A DNA stretch of 64,000 nt from Bacteroidota bacterium (GTDB lineage: Bacteria; Bacteroidota; Bacteroidia; UKL13-3): contig JAZKBU010000004.1 of assembly GCA_040388375.1 (NCBI GenBank), positions 186,001 through 250,000 on the forward strand, in the 5' to 3' direction. The position numbers and the translations under genes were made by a program. This document shows positions 41,494 through 51,107 of the stretch, in pieces (the first letter of the stretch is position 1; every line of letters begins with the position of its first letter). Below the pieces are notes generated by a model. It ran no database searches and was not told the DNA's origin. It saw nothing but the letters and a program-made list of their open reading frames with translations.

Positions 41494-43098
41494 TTATTGT
41501 TGATTAATTATATCGTTAATGTTAATGTTTTGTTCCAAGTCCCAATAGGCTCTTATATTAAATACCTGATTGTAATTAAAAACCCTTTCCGGTAGTAAAG
41601 TTTTAGATATGTCGCCATTGTCCCAAATGCCGTTATTATTTGAGTCTTCAATAATTTTTACTTTTAATTCTACCGGGTTTAAGTAATCCAGTTTAAGTTG
41701 TGTTGAATTCGTTATTTTAAACTCTCTCACCACTTCATTGGAATTTTTATTAATGAGCTGGAGTATGTAAATTTTGTTATTTGGTGTAAAACTTACATTT
41801 AAAATAAGGTTGCCATATTCCTTATTTTGTTTTATTACTACTGTTGATTGGTTGTTTTTATTAAAGTTTCCATAGATATCTACTAGAGTTGAATCTTTTA
41901 TTTTTATGGAATAATTGGTTCCTTCTTTCCAATTATGGAACAGGTTAAGTTCCATTTTATTAGTATCATTTATATTTAGCCATAATGGTTTTATTTTTAT
42001 TGTATCTTCTTTAAATTCAATGCTATCAATATTTATTTTTTGGTAAGGGTTACTTAGCTTTATTTTAAAGGTATCGCTAGGGGTTAATTCTGTTTTTGTT
42101 GAAACAGTAAATTCAGGTATGGGCGATTTTGCTTTGTTCTTTAGTTTTACCGTATAGTTGGTATCAGGTGTATTTATTGTAAATATACAGCTATCTAATT
42201 GGTTAGTAAATACTTTAATGGTATCAACATTATTGCTTCCAATAATTACCTTTTTATATAAATATTTTGATAATGAACTACTTATATTAAAATTAGTGGG
42301 TTTATATACCACAAAACTATATACGCCTTTTGAAGTTGATAAGGTATCTAACAGTTTATTTATTTTATATAAATTAGGTTTGAACAGATATAAATCAGTA
42401 TTCACAGGTTTAGTACTTGATACTATTGTTGATTTCGCAATAGCGACACTATCGTTTAAAGCGTACTTTATATCGGTGCCTTCTTTTTTATAAGCATAAA
42501 TCTTATATTCATCTGCAGGCATATTTTCAATTTTAAAAGTACCATCTGCTTTTGTTTTGGTAAAATACACCGGATTCGTTTTATAGATGGTAGTATCGGT
42601 AAATGTTGTAGCCTGGTAAAGGGCTACAATTACATCTGCCTGTACGGTATTTGTAAAAGCATTTTTAACTATACCGCTCACATAGTTACTATCAATATAG
42701 TTCCCTGTAGAAAATGTATAGGTTAAATTTTGCGATATGCTACTTTCATGGTTATCAGTTACTGCATTGCCGAAATTGATTGTATAGGTAGTAAATGGCT
42801 TTAGTGGTTCTTTAAATTTAACGGTAATTTCTTTGCCTGATATTTCATAAGCCGGGGAAATATTGGGTGGTGGGCTCATAACAATTTGACGTGCAGACTC
42901 TTTCAGTTGTATAAACTCATCAAATTTTATTTTAATAATTTGTTGATTTGTAGGAAAATTAACTGTTTTATTTTTAGGCTCTATGGCTAGTACTTTTGGC
43001 CCTATTTCGTCTTTGGGTCCACCTGTTGGTGCTACTATTTGTGCACAGGAAAAAATAAAAAGTAATAGAAAGGGAGTAATCTTTAAATATAATTTCAT
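41494..43098 (-). CDS. Lipoprotein with bacterial Ig-like (Big_5) domain
   Basis: A 534-residue protein with a lipobox ending at FSCAQ and the sequence APTGGPKDEIGPKVLAIEPKN, then a Big_5/SbsA Ig-like domain (FPTNQQIIKIKFDEFIQL through TYTFSTG), followed by ~400 residues of beta-rich, carboxypeptidase-regulatory-like and other repeats (TFKIENMPADEYKIYAYKKEG). It is in the run of minus-strand genes that begins at the M16 peptidases and starts 57 bases after the methyltransferase. Role unknown; an outer membrane surface protein is likely. Confidence 0.85.
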   Translation of the reverse strand: MKLYLKITPFLLLFIFSCAQIVAPTGGPKDEIGPKVLAIEPKNKTVNFPTNQQIIKIKFDEFIQLKESARQIVMSPPPNISPAYEISGKEITVKFKEPLKPFTTYTINFGNAVTDNHESSISQNLTYTFSTGNYIDSNYVSGIVKNAFTNTVQADVIVALYQATTFTDTTIYKTNPVYFTKTKADGTFKIENMPADEYKIYAYKKEGTDIKYALNDSVAIAKSTIVSSTKPVNTDLYLFKPNLYKINKLLDTLSTSKGVYSFVVYKPTNFNISSSLSKYLYKKVIIGSNNVDTIKVFTNQLDSCIFTINTPDTNYTVKLKNKAKSPIPEFTVSTKTELTPSDTFKIKLSNPYQKINIDSIEFKEDTIKIKPLWLNINDTNKMELNLFHNWKEGTNYSIKIKDSTLVDIYGNFNKNNQSTVVIKQNKEYGNLILNVSFTPNNKIYILQLINKNSNEVVREFKITNSTQLKLDYLNPVELKVKIIEDSNNNGIWDNGDISKTLLPERVFNYNQVFNIRAYWDLEQNININDIINQQ

Positions 43099-43155
43099 GT
43101 AAAGTTTGGTTGAAGCTTTTGTTTATAAAACAATATTTTAGGGTTTAAATTAGTT

Positions 43156-44046
43156 TTAAACCTTTTTTACTACAAAAAGTATACTTGAATACTCTTTGTT
43201 AAAAATAGCTCGTGTATTAGAGATTAATCCACTAATTGAGCCTCTCAACATTGACATATTATTTCCTTTATGAATTTCACTTCTCATGGAAATGTATGGC
43301 GCATCAAACCACAACGGTTTTTTAGCTACTATTTTAAACCCGTGTTTTTGCATTAACAGGTTAAAACTTTTTGTATTGAAGTGGTATAAATGACGTGGTA
43401 CATCAAAGCCATCCCAGTATTCTTTGTAATGTTTGCTATCCCAACTATTGGAGTTTGGTACTGCAATAAACATAGTTCCGTTTTGTTTTAGTAAATGATG
43501 CAATTCAACCATTCTTTCATTTAAGAAATGAACATGTTCCAATACATGCCATTGTGTAATTACATCGAATGATTCCTTAGGAAATGTATCTAACTTATTT
43601 TCGTTGACTACGTTGTAACCAAATTTTTCTTTTACATAACTGATGGCTTCATCGCTTACATCAACACCAACGGCATCAAAAGTTTTGTCCTGGATAACAC
43701 CATGTAAAAAATAACCTAAGCCACATCCTAAATCCATTAGTTTACCGTTGGAATTATATGTTTTAATAAGGTTTAGTTTGGATTGGATACTAAAATTTCT
43801 AACTATATCGTATATTTTGTACATGATACCCAAGCCTTCTTTTTTTCCTGCATGGGAAACATATTTATCTGATTGGTAATAGGGAGCTATTTCATCAACG
43901 GAAGGTCGTGGATTAGTAAATACAAAGCTGCAATTGCTGCATTGTTGTATAGTAAAATTTTGACCTGTAGCCACAAAGTCTTTACAAGTATGAAGGTTCG
44001 TAAAGCTGTTATTGCCACAAATTAAACAGGTTGTAATATTTTCCAT
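43156..44046 (-). CDS. Class I SAM methyltransferase with N-terminal zinc ribbon
   Basis: A 296-residue protein. Residues 1-45 hold two CxxC pairs (CLICG, CSNCS) as in a zinc ribbon, and residues ~100-210 form a methyltransferase domain with KLMDLGCGLGYFLHG, VGVDVSDEAI and ITQWHVLEHV. The combination is typical of C-methyl- or sugar-methyltransferase-like proteins in Bacteroidota, but the substrate cannot be told. It is 4 bases after mnmG in the same run. Confidence 0.86.
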   Translation of the reverse strand: MENITTCLICGNNSFTNLHTCKDFVATGQNFTIQQCSNCSFVFTNPRPSVDEIAPYYQSDKYVSHAGKKEGLGIMYKIYDIVRNFSIQSKLNLIKTYNSNGKLMDLGCGLGYFLHGVIQDKTFDAVGVDVSDEAISYVKEKFGYNVVNENKLDTFPKESFDVITQWHVLEHVHFLNERMVELHHLLKQNGTMFIAVPNSNSWDSKHYKEYWDGFDVPRHLYHFNTKSFNLLMQKHGFKIVAKKPLWFDAPYISMRSEIHKGNNMSMLRGSISGLISNTRAIFNKEYSSILFVVKKV

Positions 44047-44050
44047 AAAT

Positions 44051-45916
44051 TTATCGGCCCAAATGTACCATTAAAACGGAAATATCAGAAGGAGAAATAC
44101 CACTTATGCGTGCTGCCTGTCCTAAAGTCATAGGTTTTTGTTTTGTTAGTTTTTCTTTTGCCTCGCTACTTAGGTTGTGTATAGCTTTAAAATCAAAGTC
44201 TGAGTTAATAGAAACATTTTCCAGCTTATTCATTTTTTCAACCATCAACTGTTCTTTTTCCAGGTAGCCTTCATACTTCATTAATATTTCAGCTTGTATC
44301 ATAGCTTCCTGATTAAAACCCTGCATGAAATTTTGTACAATAGGTAATGAATTAATCATAGTGTCTAAATCAATTTGTGGGCGACTTAGTAACTGTATTA
44401 GCTTATAATTTTGTGGAATTTCAGCTGTATTTAATGCTGTAAGCATTGGATTTGCTTCGCTTGGCGTAATGGATGTTTTCTTAAAGAAGTCTATAATTTT
44501 ATTTGATTCAGCAATTTTCGATTCTACATTTTTCAATCTTTCATCGCTGGCCAAACCTATTGAATGGCCCAGTTTAGTTAATCTTACATCAGCATTATCC
44601 TGACGTAACATAATTCTGTATTCTGCTCTGGAAGTAAACATTCTGTATGGTTCATCAGTTCCTTTGTTAACCAAATCATCTATTAAAACACCTATGTATG
44701 CTTCATTACGCTTTAGTATAAAATCAGGTTTTTCGTTTAATTTATTGTGTGCATTTATACCTGCCATTAATCCTTGGCATGCAGCTTCTTCATATCCTGT
44801 TGTTCCATTTATTTGCCCCGCAAAATATAAGTTTTGAATTAAGTGTGTTTCAAGTGTTAGCTTTAATTGAGTAGGTGGAAAAAAATCATACTCAATTGCA
44901 TAACCGGGTCTAAACATTTTAACATTTTCAAAGCCAGGAATAAGTTTCATCGCTTTTAACTGAACTTGTTCAGGAAGCGAAGTTGAGAAACCATTTACAT
45001 ATATTTCTACTGTGTTCCAGCCTTCAGGTTCCACAAAGATCTGGTGTCTGTCTCTTTCGGCAAATCGATTAATTTTATCCTCTATTGAGGGGCAATATCT
45101 AGGGCCTAATCCTTTTATCCTGCCTGCATACATAGGAGAATCATCAAAGCCGGTTCTTAATATTTCATGAACGCTTTCATTGGTATAGGTTACCCAACAA
45201 GGTCTTTGATTGGTTACAGATGAAGTTACATTGCTATAAGAAAACTTGCCGGGATTTTCATCTCCTTCTTGCCTTTCCATTAGTTCATAATTGAGGCTTC
45301 TTCCATCTACTCTGGGTGGTGTTCCGGTTTTCATTCTGCCACTTTCAAACCCTAACTGAACCAGTTGTTCTGTAATGCCTGTAGCCGATTTCTCAGCTAT
45401 TCTGCCTCCTCCAAATTGTTTTTGCCCAATATGTATAATACCATTTAAGAATGTACCATTGGTAAGAATAACAGATTTTGAATAGATATCCATTCCCATT
45501 CCGGTTTTAACACCACAAGCCTTACCATCTTTTATAATGATTTCTTTCACCATATCTTGCCAGAAGTCAACATTTGGTGTTTGCTCTAGCATTTCACGCC
45601 AGTATTGTGAAAATAACATTCTGTCATTCTGAGCCCGTGGACTAAACATAGCCGGCCCTTTTGATTTATTCAGTATTCTGAATTGAATAGTTGACTTATC
45701 TGTTACAATACCAGAATAACCCCCAAGCGCATCTATTTCTCTAACTATCTGTCCTTTTGCAACTCCCCCCATGGCCGGGTTACAGCTCATTTGAGCTATT
45801 TTATTCATATCCATGGTAATGAGCAAAACCCTACTTCCCATATTTGCAGCAGCAGCAGCGGCCTCACAACCTGCATGCCCTGCCCCTACAACAATCACAT
45901 CGTATTTATCTAACAT
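44051..45916 (-). CDS. mnmG: tRNA uridine-5-carboxymethylaminomethyl modification enzyme MnmG (GidA)
   Basis: A 621-residue FAD protein of normal length with VVVGAGHAGCEAAAAAANMG, CNPAMGGVAKGQIVREIDALGG, GTFLNGIIHIG, AGQINGTTGYEEAACQGL, and a C-terminal SISPSDISVLMVHLG-like tail. It acts with MnmE to modify the wobble uridine of several tRNAs. Genes of this family often lie near the chromosome origin, consistent with the parS-like sites beside it. It starts 15 bases after ybeY. Confidence 0.96.
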   Translation of the reverse strand: MLDKYDVIVVGAGHAGCEAAAAAANMGSRVLLITMDMNKIAQMSCNPAMGGVAKGQIVREIDALGGYSGIVTDKSTIQFRILNKSKGPAMFSPRAQNDRMLFSQYWREMLEQTPNVDFWQDMVKEIIIKDGKACGVKTGMGMDIYSKSVILTNGTFLNGIIHIGQKQFGGGRIAEKSATGITEQLVQLGFESGRMKTGTPPRVDGRSLNYELMERQEGDENPGKFSYSNVTSSVTNQRPCWVTYTNESVHEILRTGFDDSPMYAGRIKGLGPRYCPSIEDKINRFAERDRHQIFVEPEGWNTVEIYVNGFSTSLPEQVQLKAMKLIPGFENVKMFRPGYAIEYDFFPPTQLKLTLETHLIQNLYFAGQINGTTGYEEAACQGLMAGINAHNKLNEKPDFILKRNEAYIGVLIDDLVNKGTDEPYRMFTSRAEYRIMLRQDNADVRLTKLGHSIGLASDERLKNVESKIAESNKIIDFFKKTSITPSEANPMLTALNTAEIPQNYKLIQLLSRPQIDLDTMINSLPIVQNFMQGFNQEAMIQAEILMKYEGYLEKEQLMVEKMNKLENVSINSDFDFKAIHNLSSEAKEKLTKQKPMTLGQAARISGISPSDISVLMVHLGR

Positions 45917-45927
45917 ATTTTATTCAA

Positions 45928-45943
45928 TGTTTCACGTGAAACT
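45928..45943. promoter_or_regulatory. parS-like site 1
   Basis: TGTTTCACGTGAAACT matches the bacterial ParB-binding consensus TGTTNCACGTGAAACA at 15 of 16 bases, with a perfect 14-bp palindrome. It spans the ybeY stop codon and the gap before mnmG. Confidence 0.8.
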
Positions 45944-46357
45944 TTCTATCTCTTTTAAGTAATAATTTTCTTTTCCCCTGATGGTTAAACTTTCTTGTTT
46001 CGTCTTGTCCTTGTATCCGCAAAGGTGCAATACACCGTGTATAATAACTCTTCTCAATTCTTTGTCAACGGTCACTTTTTCTGTCTTCGCATTCTCCTTT
46101 ATTCTGTCTATACTAATATATAGGTCACCTTCTATAGGCTCTCCTTTATCATTCAATTCAAAAGTTATAATATCAGTATAGTAGTCGTGTTGAAGCGCGC
46201 TTATATTTAAATCTAATAAATACTTATCACTACAGATATTTATATTAATAAACGAACAAGTAAATGCTTCTTTTTTTAGTGCATACTTAATCCAGTCTTT
46301 TAACATCTTTTTTTCTTTAATGGTATATGAAGTATCTATATTGTTAAATTGTATCAT
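45932..46357 (-). CDS. ybeY: Endoribonuclease YbeY
   Basis: A 141-residue protein with the metal-binding segment RVIIHGVLHLCGYKDKT. The usual YbeY motif has three histidines (H-x3-H-x5-H); here the third position is an aspartate (YKD), which I believe is common in Bacteroidota YbeY. It takes part in 16S rRNA maturation and ribosome quality control. The stop of the T9SS type B gene upstream is directly adjacent to its ATG. Confidence 0.92.
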   Translation of the reverse strand: MIQFNNIDTSYTIKEKKMLKDWIKYALKKEAFTCSFININICSDKYLLDLNISALQHDYYTDIITFELNDKGEPIEGDLYISIDRIKENAKTEKVTVDKELRRVIIHGVLHLCGYKDKTKQESLTIRGKENYYLKEIESFT

Positions 46358-48097
46358 TTATCTAATAACAGTTATTGTGCCGCTTTTTCTTAATTGTTTT
46401 CCATCTAAACCAATAATCTGGGCCTCGTACACATAAGTATCAGCGGCCACAAAGTTATTATTTTCATTAGTTAAATCCCAGCCTTGATTTAAATCGGAAA
46501 TGGTTTTAATAGCTGAACCCCACCTATTGTATATAATCATACTTGATTTACTATAGTCTATATAGACACCCACCGGTTTAAATACCCTGTTTTCAGTACT
46601 TGATATGACTCCGTCAGGAAAATACACAATTAGACCTCCTATTAAGCAAATCTCGTTTGATTTACTTTTATATCCTGTGTTTTTTTCTTGGCCAATTACC
46701 ATGTAGCAATATGAGTTACCAACGGTAAAACCGGCCCCTAAATCATCATTATAGAAACTGTCAAGTGTTTGTGCTATTTGGCTAAATGGATTGATAATTA
46801 TATCATTAACTCTTGTTTCTCTTAGTAAAGTATAGTTATCTACACCACTGTTCCACGTGAAATAGTGGTTCCAGCTTATCATGTTTTTAGTGGCTTGTTG
46901 GCTACCTTTAGCAACGATGTTAGTCGATGCAATTGTTGTGTCTTTGTATTCGGCACAAGTGTTTTTATTGATTACTTTATAAAAAACACGCTTATCACCA
47001 TTTTCGGTTAGGTCTTTAAATGTAAAAGGGCTTATTTGATTTTTTAGGGCTTTAAGATTAAAGAAGGAAATGTTGTCAAATGACTTTTGAATGATTAATG
47101 TGTCAATATCAGAGGTGTTATTTTTATTAATGATTAGTTCAATATTACCGCTTTCTAAAGATACTGCACTAATAATGATGGCTGTTGTATTATCTCTGAT
47201 ACCGCTTACCTTGGTTATAGTATTAGAGTTGCTTTTATAGTTATTGTTAATTGAATTGACTGCTGTAACATAATAAGTATAGGTATTATTCAGAGTAATC
47301 AAGTTGTCTGTATAGCTTAAACTTGTTCCGCTAACAGAGTCTACTAATATGTATGCGGTGTTATTAATGTTTTTGTAGATGTAATGCTTGTCTATATTAT
47401 TACCCCAGCCAACATATTTGCTCCAATTTAAAGAAATTATGTTTTTGCAAGTATCTATCTGGCTTTGCAAAAACATGGTTTTGTGGTAATCAGCTAAGTC
47501 GTATGACCATCTGTTGGTGCAGCTATCTACCGCAGCTATTACATATTTTAGACTTTCTTGCTGTGGGTTTCCACGTGAAACATTGTCTATAAAGAAGGTA
47601 TCGAGTATAGCATTTTTAACCAATGTATCGTTGTACAAGTCCATGTACCAGAAGCTTGGATAGGCGTTTTTCTCCCAGTAAATAATCGGCTCGTTGATAT
47701 TTGGATTAACAGAAACAAAGGCAATATTACTTTTAGGAAGTTTGAATACTGATACGTTTTGCGTATCGGTATAACAATAATTCTCTACCCCCCCGCAATC
47801 GCTTACTATTTGAATAAAATATTCCCAGTTTTTATTACTGGGTACATTTGCATTGCTATGATTAAATGAAAGCGTACCAATATTTGTTTGTGTGCTTAAC
47901 TGAACAAAAGGATCTGTTGTCTTATCACGGGCAAAAACTCTATATTCTTTAAATGTTCCACATGGAATAGCACCAGGTGTGTTCCAAAATAATTCATTAT
48001 CACTCCCAATTCTGCATACTCTCCTTATTTGCGAGCAGTTTTGGCCACTGCTTACATAGGCTATAAATAGGGATAATATGAAGAATATTTTTTTCAT
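46358..48097 (-). CDS. Secreted protein with T9SS type B (CHU_C-like) sorting domain
   Basis: A 579-residue protein with a signal peptide (to about SSGQ). Several fibronectin-III-like regions (for example YTDNLITLNNTYTYYVTAVN) precede a C-terminal gliding-motility-associated domain, VYFPDGVISSTENRVFKPVG to LRKSGTITVIR, including IIYNRWGS. Type B signals send proteins through T9SS, often to the cell surface. Two parS-like sites lie within this coding sequence. It is 3 bases downstream of the inactive M16 gene. Confidence 0.9.
   Translation of the reverse strand: MKKIFFILSLFIAYVSSGQNCSQIRRVCRIGSDNELFWNTPGAIPCGTFKEYRVFARDKTTDPFVQLSTQTNIGTLSFNHSNANVPSNKNWEYFIQIVSDCGGVENYCYTDTQNVSVFKLPKSNIAFVSVNPNINEPIIYWEKNAYPSFWYMDLYNDTLVKNAILDTFFIDNVSRGNPQQESLKYVIAAVDSCTNRWSYDLADYHKTMFLQSQIDTCKNIISLNWSKYVGWGNNIDKHYIYKNINNTAYILVDSVSGTSLSYTDNLITLNNTYTYYVTAVNSINNNYKSNSNTITKVSGIRDNTTAIIISAVSLESGNIELIINKNNTSDIDTLIIQKSFDNISFFNLKALKNQISPFTFKDLTENGDKRVFYKVINKNTCAEYKDTTIASTNIVAKGSQQATKNMISWNHYFTWNSGVDNYTLLRETRVNDIIINPFSQIAQTLDSFYNDDLGAGFTVGNSYCYMVIGQEKNTGYKSKSNEICLIGGLIVYFPDGVISSTENRVFKPVGVYIDYSKSSMIIYNRWGSAIKTISDLNQGWDLTNENNNFVAADTYVYEAQIIGLDGKQLRKSGTITVIR
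46849..46864. promoter_or_regulatory. parS-like site 2
   Basis: TGTTCCACGTGAAATA matches TGTTNCACGTGAAACA at 15 of 16 positions, inside the T9SS type B gene, about 920 bases from site 1. Confidence 0.75.
47567..47582. promoter_or_regulatory. parS-like site 3
   Basis: GTTTCCACGTGAAACA matches the consensus at 14 of 16 positions, with a perfect right half. It is 718 bases from site 2, in the same gene. Confidence 0.65.
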
Positions 48098-48100
48098 TAA

Positions 48101-49384
48101 TTATTGCTTGGCTCCAACAATAACGATGCTTAAGTCTTTTTCGTTAAGGTATTTATTTGCCAAATCTTTAATTTGACTTGCTTTCATATTTTTTATTATT
48201 TCAATAAAGTCATAAAAATAATCATAGGTAAGATTATAGTCCTTAAGTATTCTAAACCTGTCAGCCAAATTAAAAGGCCCTTCTGTGTTTCTTAGAAAAG
48301 AACCGAGTAAATAGTTTTTTGCTATTTGTAGTTCCTGTTCATCCACCAGCGTTTCTCTTAACGTTTGTATTTCTTTTAGTATTTCCTTTACGCCTAATTC
48401 AACCAACTCATTGTTCATTTCTGTATCAATGTACCATACTGCATCTTGTTGAAAGGCTTCTAAAGCCGAGTATATACCGTAGGTTAAACCTTTTTCTTCG
48501 CGTATGTTTTTCATTAAACGCGAACCAAAATAGCCTCCAAGAATGAGATTAAGTAATTGCATTTCTCTGAAATCCGGATGATTTCTATTGAAAAGCTTTC
48601 TTCCAACTCTTATTGAACATTGAACAGAGTTGGCTTTTTCAATAAATATGTTTTCACTTTGTGGTTTGTGAAGAGTATATTTTATGGTTTTAATACCCGC
48701 AGGTTTAAAAGAATCAGTATCGAAATGCTTTTGAACAATACTTATCGTATCACTGGCTAATAGCCCTGATACCAATAAATATTTGATTCCATTTTTATAG
48801 TTATTATGGTAAAAACTAAGCAAGTCCTCACGGCTGATAGTATTGATATCTTCTTCGGTAGCAAAAGAGCCATAGGCATTATCGCTTCCAAAAATATGCT
48901 GATTAAATGCTCGTCTTACTAAAAAGGAATTTCTTTGCTCATTTACATTTAACTTTTGAATGCTGTTTTTTTTATGAATACTTAAATCTTCTTCAGGAAA
49001 TATAGCATCGTTTAAAACGTCTATTACATATGGCAGGCAATTATCAAGGTGTTTTGTTAAGCAGTAAAGGGTAATTGTACTATCATCAAGGTTACATTTG
49101 GCTTGAAAATAAGCTCCAAAAAAGTCTAGATTTTCAGCAATTTCAGCCGCTGTATATTTACTGGTTCCTTCGCTTAATAATTGGGCTGTAAAGTTGGCCT
49201 GGCATTTTTTATTTTGATGGATAATACCTGCATTGAAAACAATATCTAATTTTAAAACAGACTCATTTCCTGCATTGATTGCATACAAATCTATACCATT
49301 TGATAAGCTATGGTTTTGGGCTTCTGTTATGCTATATTTACCAATTGGCTGTATGCTTGGCGGATTTTGTCTATTTAATATCAT
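48101..49384 (-). CDS. M16 family peptidase-like subunit, no HxxEH motif
   Basis: A 427-residue protein with the M16 fold (TAAEIAENLDFFGAYFQAKCN, LVSGLL, and the C-terminal R/Y pair region SRLMKNIREEKGLTYGIYSAL) but without HxxEH; its equivalent segment is FTAQLLSEGTSKY. This is the usual non-catalytic partner of two-gene M16 pairs. Its start overlaps the stop of the active gene by 14 bases. Confidence 0.9.
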   Translation of the reverse strand: MILNRQNPPSIQPIGKYSITEAQNHSLSNGIDLYAINAGNESVLKLDIVFNAGIIHQNKKCQANFTAQLLSEGTSKYTAAEIAENLDFFGAYFQAKCNLDDSTITLYCLTKHLDNCLPYVIDVLNDAIFPEEDLSIHKKNSIQKLNVNEQRNSFLVRRAFNQHIFGSDNAYGSFATEEDINTISREDLLSFYHNNYKNGIKYLLVSGLLASDTISIVQKHFDTDSFKPAGIKTIKYTLHKPQSENIFIEKANSVQCSIRVGRKLFNRNHPDFREMQLLNLILGGYFGSRLMKNIREEKGLTYGIYSALEAFQQDAVWYIDTEMNNELVELGVKEILKEIQTLRETLVDEQELQIAKNYLLGSFLRNTEGPFNLADRFRILKDYNLTYDYFYDFIEIIKNMKASQIKDLANKYLNEKDLSIVIVGAKQ

Positions 49385-50621
49385 TTTGTTTTGCTAGGTA
49401 ATAAAGGGTTGAACAATTGTTGGGATTGAATATTTTTTTTGCAACTTGAATAATATCGTCATCCTTTACATTCAGATACATTTGGGCTTCGTTATTTACT
49501 AAATCCACATCTTCAAGCACCCACGCATAAGCTAATTTCATGGCCCTATTAAGGGCACCCATGTTGTTAAACTCAATATTTGTTTCGGTCTTATTTTTTA
49601 TTTTTTCTAATTCATTTGGCAAAAGGCCATTTGAAATGAATTTTTCTATTTCTACATTAATAGCTTGTTCTGCAATCTCCATGCTAACCCCTTTGCTAGG
49701 CTTCCCTTCGATGAGCAGTAAACCAGCCTCTACATCCCCACTTATGTAAGCATCTAGCTCACTAAACAGGTTTTGTTTTTTTACTAGTTCTGTATAAAAA
49801 CGCGATGATTTACCATTTCCTAAAATATCTGTTAGCATATCGGCTGCATAATATGCCTGATCTTTTCGGGCAGGCATATGGTATGCTTTAACAATCATAT
49901 CAAGTGGCACATCGGCATGGATAGTTTCAAATCTTGCTTCTGTTTGCTTTGGTTCTTGCTGGTAGTTTGGCATGTTTAAATTTTGACCAGGAATTGGTTC
50001 AAACCATTTTTCTGCAAGGTTTTTACATGTGGTTAAATCTATATTTCCGGCAACGACTAAAACTGCATTGTTAGGACTATAAAAGTTTTTAAAAAAAGCT
50101 TTCACATCTTCTAAATTGGCATCTTCAATATGCTTAATTTCTTTGCCAATTGTTGGCCATGCATATGGATGAACTTTATAAGCCAATGGCAATATTTTTA
50201 ACCAAACATCTCCATAGGGTTGGTTTAAATAACGCTCTTTAAATTCTTCTATTACTACGTTTCTTTGTATGTCCAGACTTTCTTGGCTAAAGTCTAAACT
50301 TAGCATTCTGTCGCTTTCCAGCCAAAAGCCGGTTTCAATATTATGTGCCGGAAGTGTAAGGTAATAGTTGGTAATATCGTTGCTTGTAAAAGCATTGCTT
50401 TCGCCACCTGCGTTTTGAAGCTCTTCATCAAAATCTTCAATATTTACGGAGCCGCCAAACATTAAATGCTCAAACAAGTGAGCAAAACCGGTTTTGTTGG
50501 GGTCTTCGTGTTTGGAACCAACATTGTATAAAATATTTAATACACAGAGTTGTGTACTGTCATCAAAATGATGAATAACTGTAAGTCCGTTAGATAATTT
50601 AAATTGATTATAGTTGATCAA
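49371..50621 (-). CDS. M16 zinc metallopeptidase, catalytic subunit
   Basis: A 416-residue peptidase with the inverted zinc motif HLFEHLMFGGS and the third-ligand glutamate further on, plus ESDRMLSLDFSQESLDIQRNVVIEE, all typical of M16B. No ATG precedes the conserved start; translation must begin at TTG (50621). A TATTTTCG sequence on the minus strand at 50656-50663 is a possible -7 element. It begins a seven-gene run through 41494. Confidence 0.92.
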   Translation of the reverse strand: MINYNQFKLSNGLTVIHHFDDSTQLCVLNILYNVGSKHEDPNKTGFAHLFEHLMFGGSVNIEDFDEELQNAGGESNAFTSNDITNYYLTLPAHNIETGFWLESDRMLSLDFSQESLDIQRNVVIEEFKERYLNQPYGDVWLKILPLAYKVHPYAWPTIGKEIKHIEDANLEDVKAFFKNFYSPNNAVLVVAGNIDLTTCKNLAEKWFEPIPGQNLNMPNYQQEPKQTEARFETIHADVPLDMIVKAYHMPARKDQAYYAADMLTDILGNGKSSRFYTELVKKQNLFSELDAYISGDVEAGLLLIEGKPSKGVSMEIAEQAINVEIEKFISNGLLPNELEKIKNKTETNIEFNNMGALNRAMKLAYAWVLEDVDLVNNEAQMYLNVKDDDIIQVAKKIFNPNNCSTLYYLAKQNDIK

Positions 50622-50655
50622 ATTTGTAAATATTAAAGTTAAATTGTTTGTGATG

Positions 50656-50663
50656 CGAAAATA
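50656..50663 (-). promoter_or_regulatory. Possible -7 element of the M16 operon
   Basis: On the minus strand, TATTTTCG, 34 bases before the TTG start. No -33 element is clear. Confidence 0.3.
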
Positions 50664-50856
50664 GGAGAGACGCTAACAAGAATAGTGTACATTACTTAAC
50701 ACTATAACACACATTGTGTTTAAGAGTATAATTTATTTTACATCAAAGTTAAGTTTTTATTTGACTAAGAAAGAGTGAAAAGGTTGTAAATATTACTGAT
50801 AAATTATTCTTAATTAGTGCAGCTGCGTTTTAAAACCAAAAGGAATCGTGTTTATT

Positions 50857-50904
50857 TCGCTTTTAATGCGTTAAAATCGCTTTTATTGTCATTTCCTCGC
50901 TTTT
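50857..50904. repeat. Three TCGCTTTT direct repeats at 20-bp period
   Basis: TCGCTTTT starts at 50857, 50877 and 50897, exactly 20 bases apart, which places them on one face of the helix. They lie 235-280 bases upstream of the NDH-2 start and may bind a regulator cooperatively. Confidence 0.5.
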
Positions 50905-51107
50905 TTAATTTAATTCTATTAGGGGCGTTTATTTTAGGTTTTATATTGATTTAAACAGAAAGTACTTTATTTTAGATTATTTCATAAATATCTACATGCC
51001 AAATAATTAAAATAAGTGTAGAAGATTTTTCCCAATTCACTATGTTGATATAAAACAGTTTAAATAAGCTTATAATACTTGTAAACCTAATTTTAATTCC
51101 GCAAACT

